Shown piece by piece: positions 56,421 through 64,000 of a stretch of 64,000 bases of DNA. Position 1 is the first letter of the stretch; each line of letters starts with the position of its first letter. The translations under genes were made by a program, and so were the position numbers. Under the pieces are notes generated by a model, which saw nothing but the letters and a program-made list of their open reading frames with translations, was not told the origin of the DNA and did no database searches. Origin of the DNA: Motacilla alba alba (taxonomy: Eukaryota; Chordata; Aves; Passeriformes; Motacillidae); assembly GCF_015832195.1 (NCBI RefSeq), contig NC_052034.1:5977501-6041500 (forward strand), read 5' to 3'.

Positions 56421-56849
56421 GATCTCAGCAGAGCCGGCTGGGAAGGGGCTTGTTCTGGGCTGGGAAAAAAAAAGGGCCGAAGCGGTTTGGGGAAATAACG
56501 CTCTTTTCCCCATCATTTTGCTTCTTTCCTTTCGGTCTGGAGTTCTGAACCTGTGAGCTGGACAAAGCCCCGGTGGGACAGCCCCAGGGCTGGGACACGG
56601 GGACGGTCACATCCTTGGGCCATCCCACCTCAGCCCGCAGGGAGTGAGCTCCACTCACAGCTTGGCTGGAAACCAGCAGCCCCAAACCCTGGCAGGATGG
56701 CGAGGCTGGGCCTGTCCTGGCTGTGTGACAGGGGCACAGTGCAGTGTGTCTGTCCTTCTGTCTGTCCTGGCAGTCTCTGAGCTGCTACTGCGGGTGCCCA
56801 GGTCCTCCACACCCTGGGTGTGATTCAGCATGGCTGGGGAAGGAGGGAG

Positions 56850-57045
56850 GGACCCGGGCATGGGATGGAGGATGGTGGTGGAGGGTGAGGAGGAGGAGAA
56901 TGGAAAAGAGGGATGAAGGTGTAAGATGGGGATAGGGAGGAGAATGGAGAATGGGGATGGGGATGGAGAATGAAGATGAGAATGGTGGATGGGGAGGATG
57001 ATGAGGAAGGGGATGAGGATGAGATTGAAGATAGGGATGGAGGAT
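56850..57045 (+). repeat. Purine-rich GATGG/GAATGG degenerate repeat
   Basis: Almost 200 bases of purines and T made of imperfect GGATGG, GAGAATGGG and GATGAGGA units. Nearly pure purine on plus; old microsatellite decay is the simplest reading. Confidence 0.75.
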
Positions 57046-60000
57046 GGGGCATCTCTGAACACTTCCAAAAGCTCCAATTCAGGTATCAGAAAGCACCTGC
57101 AAGCTGAAAAGCTGGATTGACCTCCCCAAGGCCCAAGGTGGCACGTAGGAGGAGGATCAGGATCCCAAAATACGTGAGCGAATGCCTGGTTAGTATGGGA
57201 AAAGAGGGATTTCTCAGGAGTGTCCCCAGCAGCTCCAGCCCATGGTGCCAGGGGGTTTGGGCCCTCCTGGGTGGCAGTAAGGGAATTTGGGAGGTGGGAA
57301 TGGATGCAACTGTCCCCAGCTACATCCTGCAGCCTTTGGGAGTGTGTGGAGACACAGCTCGCCCCAGGATGCCTCCTCTCCCTCTGGGCAAGGCAGCCAG
57401 GCAGTGGCTGCCAGTGATTGATGTTTTGTGGGTAATTACTGCAGATAATGAAATATTTAACCATCATCTTTATTATCGGGGTAGCGCCGAGCCGGGCGGG
57501 AAACCACTGCTCTTTGGCCAGGGCTGTGCTGATGGGTTTGGTGCTGATTTTGGTGCGGGCAGAGCCAGGTGGTCCCTGTGTGGTGGCCGGTGGATTGAGG
57601 TCGTGGTGGTGGCAGCCACTCTGTGTCCCTGAGCTGTCCCTTGTGAGTGCAGGGCATCGCTGGGGCTCTCCTTGTGGGGCAGGGAGGGCACAGACCCAGC
57701 TGGGGACATGGGCTCCCTCTGCCCTGATGCCTTGTCCCCATTTTCACCAGCAGTGTAGGGCTGGCTCTGTTTGGAACCCAGGGATTTGCCTGGGGCACCT
57801 TTGGAGAGCTGGGGGGAGGGTTGTGGGTGGGTTTTTCCCATTCCTTTGTTTCCCTGCCACTGCTGTGCCTGAGGCAGGGGGCTGGTGGCAGCTCCCACGG
57901 TGGATATGGCTCCAGGCTGAGGGGACACTGGGATACAGTACCATGTCCACCCCCAGTCCAGCTCCACCTTCCCGGCCCCAGGTGCAAGGAGATTTCTCCA
58001 GCTCCATCCTTTTCATGGGAACAAGGAGCATTTCCTGGTGGATTTGCTTGCCTCCACCCCCATGCAGCCTTCTCTCACAGGTACCCATCCAGCTGCCAGT
58101 TTGTCTCCATCCACCTGCCCAATTCTATATGCTACACACTCTCAAGGTTTTTCAGCAATGAATTTATCCACTGCTGGGCTCGGGATAAAATGAATTCCCA
58201 CAGGGGACAAGCAAGCAGAGGCTGCTGCAGAAAGCATCCTCTCTCCTCCTCTGAGCCCCTCTGTGGGGAAAGGTTTCTAAGTAGGGAGCTTCTCCCTTTC
58301 TCTACCTTCCTTCCAGGTTTTTGGCTTCATGTCCTGATGGGAGAAAGAGGGAGAGGAGCCCCCAAGGCAGGTTTTTCTGCAGCATCTCTCTGTTCTCCAA
58401 CCTGGAGCCATCCTGGGATATGGAGGGGGCTGGGTTCAGGGTGGGCAGGGAGGGCTGAGCAGGGCTGTGGGGTGTCACGGGGTTTGAAATGTGGGTGCTG
58501 CAGGCAAGGGGGGACCCTCCAGGTGTAGGCATGAGCATCCAGGAGTGCAGAGCTCTGGCTGGCTCCTGCTGCACCAGTGCCTCTGTGGAAATAAAGGCTG
58601 CTGGCTCCTCTCTGCATGGTAGTAATGGGAGAAAAAAAAAAGCCTTGTAATTAAGCACTCAGCTGCTGCCATCCCTGGGCGGGCTTGTCGGGAGATAAAT
58701 GACTGTGTGGGGCAGCCAGTGACAGGAGGACAGTCAGGGATGTCCTGGGGGGATGCTGTGGGATGGGAGACACCTTCTGGCCCCACCACCCCAGGGAGGG
58801 CTCCGAGGTATTTTCTCTTCTCAAATAGCAAAGAAACCTCATCAAAGCCTCTCGTGGGTGACCTGCAGTCCCACCCTGGCTCTGTCCCAGCTGGCCTGGC
58901 CATGGAAAGCTCTGAACTGCCTGGTATCCTGGTGGAATGGCACACTGGGAATGGCAAACCGTTCCTGGGCTTGAAACAGTGTGGATCAGTCCGTGGTCCA
59001 TCTTCCCTTTCTGCTTCTGCTGGGCTCAGGGATCCTCCTTCCCTAGGCCAGTGTTTGCCCCATCCTCCATGGGCAGCGTGAGCCAGCCACCCAAGGATTG
59101 GCTGCTTCCTGCATAGGAGATGACATTCAGGCATCACCCATCATTGGAAAAGCTTCTCCAGCAGGATCCCTGGGATAGAAACACCTCAAAGTGTCTTTCT
59201 GGCAAAAGCTGCTTCTCCAAGCCCAAATCCAGCTTGGAGAGTGAGGCAGGATGCTCTGCCTTTGCTCCTGCTTGTTTGTCTTTGTGCAGGGTCCCTGTAA
59301 AGGCAAGGTGCTGCCTCTGCAGCCTGGTGGAGCTGGTGGTTAAGGCAGCAGATCTCCAATGGGAGCATCCCATGCTCGGGAGAGGGCTGGAGTGCTGGGC
59401 AGGGGAGCTGAGGCCTGGCAGGACAACAGGGACAGCGAGGAATGGGTGCTCAGCCATGCGCCGGTGGCCCAAGGGCGCTGAGACAGGGCTGTGTCTGTCT
59501 GGTTGATCCAGGAGATTTGGGAGCATCTCCTCCCTCAGGCTCGGGGAGCATCAGCCAGAGCCTCAGCATGGCAGTGCTGCTCGGGAGCAGTTGTCCTCTC
59601 CCAGGGGTTATTTTTGGAGCCAAGTGAGGACACATTGACTGCGTGGTGGAAAGAGGAGGCAGAGACACATGAAGGTGAAGGAGCAGGGAGAAGGCAGAGG
59701 GGCAGAGGCTGGTGGGGATCCTCATCTCCCCTTGCAGCCGACACAGTGCCATGGCAGAGGATGCCAGGCCATACCCAAAGGGTGCCAGGCTATGGCCCAA
59801 GAGCATCAGCAAGTGTTTGCTGCCTGAGCCTGACATCAGGATGTCCCACCACTGCAACCAAACCGGCCAGTGCAGCTGGGAAATGCGAGGGGATATCTGA
59901 GGTCTTTGGGTCCATAGGGGACTGTGAGGATGGATACCTGTCCCTGCTCCAAACCCACACTGGCTGACAATGGGGTTCATGGGGTCCATGTCCTGCTGCT

Positions 60001-60287
60001 GTCTTGGGCCCCACAGACTCACCCTTGGCCAGGCTTTGCCAGTACGAGGCTGGAGCAGAGCATCCTCCTCTCCTTCCCAGGAGCCAGTCCTCTTGTCACG
60101 GTGGCAGAAGTAGCCCCAGCCTCACTTTTGAAGCAAGGGGCAGGGAGATCTAGTCACTGTCCCCATCAACCTGCTTTCAAGACTGATTTTACCCTCAGGT
60201 CCTCGCAGGGTGCCCTCACTGTCACGGGGTGAGAGGGGAAGCGGGGCAGGCACCGACCCTGACTCTTTCTCTCCCTCCCAGGCAATC

Positions 60288-63200
60288 ATGGCTCTCTACA
60301 ACAATGGGGCTGACGTGCCTTCGCCCCAGGAAGCCTCCAACGGCTTCCCCCAGCCCGGTGCCTCGGGAACGTGGCACAAGGGCGAGGAGGAGGTGCGGCT
60401 GGTGGAGCCCAGCATGGTGAAGAAGGCTCACCGGGAAATCCTGGACCATGAGCGCAAGCGGCGGGTGGAGCTGAAGTGCATGGAGCTGCAGGAGATGATG
60501 GAGGAGCAGGGGTGAGTTGTGGGGACGTTGGGGATGGGATCCTTTTGACCTGTTTGCATCTTATTCTCCTCCTTTAAGAAATGCCTTGATGTGGCAAATG
60601 TCACCATTTGGAAGTAAATCCACTTTTGGGTGAACCAGACAGCTCTGGTGGGTTGGTCTGTAGTGGGAAATGCCTAGGAGTTCATCCACTTGCCCAGCTT
60701 GGAAGTTTGGGCTCCCAGCTTGTCCTGCAGGGAAAGCTGAAGCAGGAAGGGGGAGTGAAGTTGCTCATGGATGTGCAAGTCATCAGTGCCACTTATCCTG
60801 TGCTCCACATGCTTGGGATGTGAGATCCCAGAGGAAAGCTGGGATTTAGTCATAGGAGAGGCTGGTTTGGGGCTTCAGTTTGCCCTGTTTTCCTTCCCCT
60901 CCCCAGTTTTGGGGTGACAGGACCCCCCTACCCCATGCTGCCAATGCCATGGCCAGGCACTGCAAGCTGCTCCCCAGCCTTTGCTCTCCCCTTTGGAAAC
61001 AAAGGCATAGGGAAAAACAAAAAGGGCTGAGGAACATCCCTTCCTGGGTGGGCAGAAACGACTGGGGGGGCCAGAAAGGAGACCCCCATCCCTGCTGGGC
61101 ATGGCTGTGCTGTCTCTGGCAGCAGCCAAACATCCTGATCCCTCTGACAGCTCTCTAAAACCTGATGGATGGAGCAAATTCTTCGGCACACTTGGGTAGA
61201 TGGGGACTGGTATCAGCTGGGGAGAAGGAAAATGGATTGAGGGAAGGCTTCGCCAAGGCTTTCATTAAGAGTGCAAGCGTGACCTAGAATTAAATTGTCT
61301 CACACAGACTGGAATAATGATTGTGCCTAATTTGTCATTATGGAAATAAATAAGGCTGACCTGGCGCTTTGGGGAGCCCAGAGCCTCCTGTCGGGTTCCC
61401 AAGCCCTAGTAGGGATCTTACTACTGGTAGTAGCATTACTGCAATAGGTAATAGCAACACTGCAACCAGGATTGTTGTTATTGCTGTAATTGCTTTGCTG
61501 TTATTAAGGCTATTAATAACACTGATGATGGCGATACGCCGAAATGATAATATAATTACAGTAATAATCTTGGTCAGCCTGCTTAATCCTCTGCCTGCTC
61601 TTCCCCTCCCCACAGGGGCTTTCCAGGGGGTTCCATGAGAAGGGATTTGCACCCCTGAGGTTTCTGCCTGGACCAGGGGCAGCCTCCTGGCCATGGCCTT
61701 GGGGGAGTTGTTGATGAGGGCAGAGCTCCAGGATGGATGTGAGTGTCAGCAGAGGGGATTCTGCAGGGATTTAAGCACTCCCTTGTTTCCTTAAAGGCGG
61801 ATGGCTCCTCCTGCCTGTGCTGTAGCTCGCTCCAGGCTGCCTGCACTGTTATTCCCTGCCTGCAGGCTGGATTCCTTGTCCAGAAAAGAAGTGTCAGCAA
61901 ATTTTCTTTCTTGCCCAAATCCGTTCTATATGTGAAATGGAAAAGCAAACCCTCTCCTACAGGGGGGTTTCTAACCAGCACCAGGGGAATGCAGGAGGGA
62001 AAAGGCTGGTGATGCTCCTGCCTCCATCCCTGGAGGTGGTGGGGAGTTCCTCGCCTCGGCCTCCCCCCACAGATTTGCTAATGGCCCAGCCACAGTGGCC
62101 CATCTGTCACCTCCTGTTTGGCCTCACGTCCCCTCTCCAAGAGCACCGGCTGTGTTCTTAATATGCTGCAGCAAATGCTGATCTTGGGCAGACATCTTCC
62201 TGCTGCTGTGGGCTGGCTGGTGTCCATGGGATGGCTGGGGCTGTCAGCTCCATCCTCCTGGGGTGGCCACTCTGCCCAGCCGGGTGCACTGCCATCGAGG
62301 GAACAGAGCAGAGCAGCATTTGGGGGTGCTACCCTGGTTTTGGGGCTCCCCACACCCAGGTGCAAGGGAAGGGGAAGCAGCCAGGATGCCTCCATACCCT
62401 GTTATGAGCCTTCCTTCTGTGTGGAGTGTGGCTGGGGAGTTAATGAGAGCCTTTCAGTGCAAATGAGTTGGTTAATATTAATTCCCCTCTCCTTGCTGTT
62501 CCCCTTCATGGACACTGCAGGAGGGGTGGGTGGTGCCACATGCCCTTCTTCACCCAGGGCACCCAGAGCTCTGCAAGGGGCATCACTGTCCCTAGCACGG
62601 GCTGTGTGAAGTGCCAGCCTTGGGGACTTCCTGCAGGGCTCGGCCTGGCTCTGGCATCCAGTTTTCTGGGCTCGTGGCAGTGAATGCTGATGGGGTGTGA
62701 TGGAAAGGGTGGGCCATGAGTAGCCCCTCTAGAGGCTGTGGCTGAGGACAGGGACACACACAGAGCCCAACCCCTTCCTTTCCAGAGTGGCAGTGTGGTG
62801 GTGACATGAGGTTCCCCTCCCTTCACCCTCTCCCCTGGGATGATGCCAAGAGCATTGTGGGTCTCTCCACTACATCCCTCTGTTGGGATGTTTTTAGTTG
62901 AGGAGGATGCTCAGGTGCCCTTGTGCAGCCATGGGATGTGGCACAGGACCACCTGGCCAGGGCTGTCACCTGTCCCTTCCCAGGGACACCTCGGGGATGG
63001 CAGGAGTGCCGTGGTTTGCAGTGGTTGTTCTCAGATGCCAGGACACAGTGATTAGTGTCTCTCGTTAATAACCCTGCGGCGCCTGAGTCAGCTCAGCGGT
63101 AGTGCAGAGCTGGCACAGCTTTCAGGGCCCCAGAGCATCAGGGGACGAGCAGGGGGAGCTCATGATGGGACAGAGATGCTGGGAGGGAACCCCAGAATCA

Positions 63201-63666
63201 CTGGCTGCAATGGTGGCACTGCCAAGAGGGTTTTGGTGGGCACTTTCCCCAAAGCCTGGGGCAGTCACAGGGAATGGCAACTCCATAGTCATCCTTTTCT
63301 TTTCCCCCTTCTTGGTGTCCCTTCCCCTGCCAAGCACTGCTGGGAGAAGCAGGCAGGAGACAGGAGGACACAGATAGTGGTGGCAGGGGACTGAGCAGAG
63401 GGCCTGCTGTCCTCCAGGCCCTGATGACTATCACCATGCCACCTCCCCTTTTGATTGGCCCCTTGGGCCGTGTGTCACTTACAAAGGTATAGAGTTCCCC
63501 TGCAGGTCCATGGGGAGCCCATGCTCCAACCACAGCAGCCCTGACCACGTCTCTGCCCATCCAGGTACTCTGAAGAGGAGATCCGACAGAAAGTGGGGAC
63601 CTTTCGGCAAATGCTGATGGAGAAGGAGGGTGTGCTCACCAGGGAGGACCAGCACGGGCGCCAAAT
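60288..63666 (+). CDS. SRRM3: Serine/arginine repetitive matrix protein 3, N-terminal part (first two coding exons)
   Basis: SRRM3 is a neuron-enriched splicing factor that, with SRRM4, promotes inclusion of microexons. Two coding exons are in the window: 60288-60511 (the exon begins at 60,282, six bases before the ATG) and 63565-63666, with GT-AG junctions. The protein starts [13 protein letters not shown]. The run [19 protein letters not shown] followed by [10 protein letters not shown], then [20 protein letters not shown] and EGVLTRED, is the cwf21 domain shared by SRRM2, SRRM3 and yeast Cwc21, which contacts the spliceosome core. SRRM3 is preferred over SRRM2 because of the N-terminal sequence and the position after MDH2. 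The second exon ends in phase 2 at GTAAGT (63,667). The Arg/Ser-rich body and the microexon-activating C-terminal region lie past 64,000, so this CDS is partial at its 3' end. Confidence 0.92.
61255..61362. other. AT-rich island in SRRM3 intron 2, candidate conserved non-coding element
   Basis: About 100 bp with TTAAGAGTGCAAGC, GAATTAAATTGTC, GGAATAATGATTG and TTTGTCATTATGG stand out from GC-rich flanks. The mix of TAAT cores without simple repetition is typical of developmental enhancers, but nothing in the window proves conservation. Confidence 0.3.
61419..61578. repeat. Degenerate triplet-periodic AT-rich tract
   Basis: Runs of ACT, AGT, ATT, GTT, AAT and GCA triplets form about 160 bp that stay open in several frames and read as Ile/Val/Ala/Thr strings on both strands. 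Best read as a decayed trinucleotide microsatellite. A conserved element is the alternative, because its right half (TTATTAAGGC, AATATAATTACAG) is not repetitive. Confidence 0.45.
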
Positions 63667-63823
63667 GTAAGTCAGGCAGCTTCCAGTTGGTCCATCAGTG
63701 TTTCTCATCCCAGAGAGACACGTCCTTGATTGCCTCTGAGCATCAATGGGCAGGTGGGTGGGTGGATGAGGGTAAATCTGGGCATGACTGGATAGCTGGA
63801 TGGACGTGGAGAGGGTATAAAGA

Positions 63824-63885
63824 GATGGATGGATGGATGGATGGATGGATGGATGGATGGATGGGTAGGTGGATGGATGGATGGG
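63824..63885 (+). repeat. (GATG)n tetranucleotide microsatellite
   Basis: About a dozen ATGG units with a few GTAGG/GTGG interruptions, in SRRM3 intron 3, about 160 bp after the second coding exon. Confidence 0.95.
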
Positions 63886-63921
63886 TGAGTGTTGGCTTTG
63901 AGTCAATGCTTGTTTGATTTA

Positions 63922-64000
63922 TTGGTTGGTTGGTTGGTTGGTTGGTTGATTTGGTGATTTGATGTCTGGTGGTTGATTGGTTGATTTGTTGGTTTGTTGG
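63922..64000 (+). repeat. (GGTT)n tetranucleotide microsatellite
   Basis: A pure TTGG run (63,922-63,948) followed by degenerate TTGATTTGG units to the window edge, where it is probably cut off. Confidence 0.9.

Larger units (their letters stand above)
52589..60281 (+). other. SRRM3: SRRM3 intron 1
   Basis: About 7.7 kb between the inferred first exon and the first coding exon. It holds a TA microsatellite (55,261-55,317), a second CpG-rich block (55,960-56,420), a purine-rich repeat tract (56,850-57,045) and several AT-rich islands in GC-rich DNA (about 55,370-55,440, 57,410-57,482, 58,635-58,710). No further coding exon was recognised. Confidence 0.55.

Overview
The window is vertebrate nuclear DNA, almost certainly from a bird and probably a songbird (passerine). 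The evidence is short introns in GC-rich, microchromosome-like sequence, two fragments of CR1 retrotransposon 3' ends, and a solo LTR that resembles, from memory, a family common in songbirds. No bacterial, phage or organelle features were seen. All five protein-coding genes were rebuilt exon by exon from splice sites and known family sequences: POR (+), TMEM120A (-), STYXL1 (-), MDH2 (+) and the 5' part of SRRM3 (+). This order matches human 7q11.23, so the locus looks like ordinary conserved synteny and not a new gene system.

Layout. 1-16,560: POR from its first coding exon to its poly(A) signal (15 coding exons, 677 aa). 16,560-17,885: tail-to-tail gap with an old CR1 copy. 17,886-24,519: TMEM120A (12 coding exons, 341 aa), starting in a CpG island. 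24,855-36,109: STYXL1 (9 coding exons, 332 aa). Its last intron holds a complete 621-bp solo LTR, and its first intron holds a 425-bp minisatellite. 36,110-36,360: a 251-bp head-to-head promoter shared by STYXL1 and MDH2, with two perfect TCTCGCGAGA palindromes. 36,361-44,875: MDH2 (9 coding exons, 336 aa), including one GC-AG intron. 44,880-51,425: no recognisable gene. 51,425-52,590: a large minisatellite running into the SRRM3 CpG island and probable 5'UTR exon. 52,589-64,000: SRRM3 intron 1, first coding exon, intron 2, second coding exon and the start of intron 3, with scattered AT-rich islands and simple repeats. The rest of SRRM3 lies beyond the window.

How the genes relate. POR is the ER flavoprotein that passes NADPH electrons to microsomal P450s. 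MDH2 is the mitochondrial malate dehydrogenase of the TCA cycle. STYXL1 is a catalytically dead dual-specificity phosphatase with a rhodanese-like N-terminus. TMEM120A is a membrane protein of the ER and nuclear envelope that binds coenzyme A. SRRM3 is a neuronal splicing regulator. They share no pathway; the only visible regulatory coupling is the STYXL1/MDH2 promoter. The most interesting local signals are that paired-palindrome promoter, the MDH2 GC-AG intron, the extra serine/acidic cassette exon and poly-Glu tract in STYXL1, the minisatellite next to the SRRM3 promoter, and a CpG-rich second-promoter candidate inside SRRM3 intron 1.
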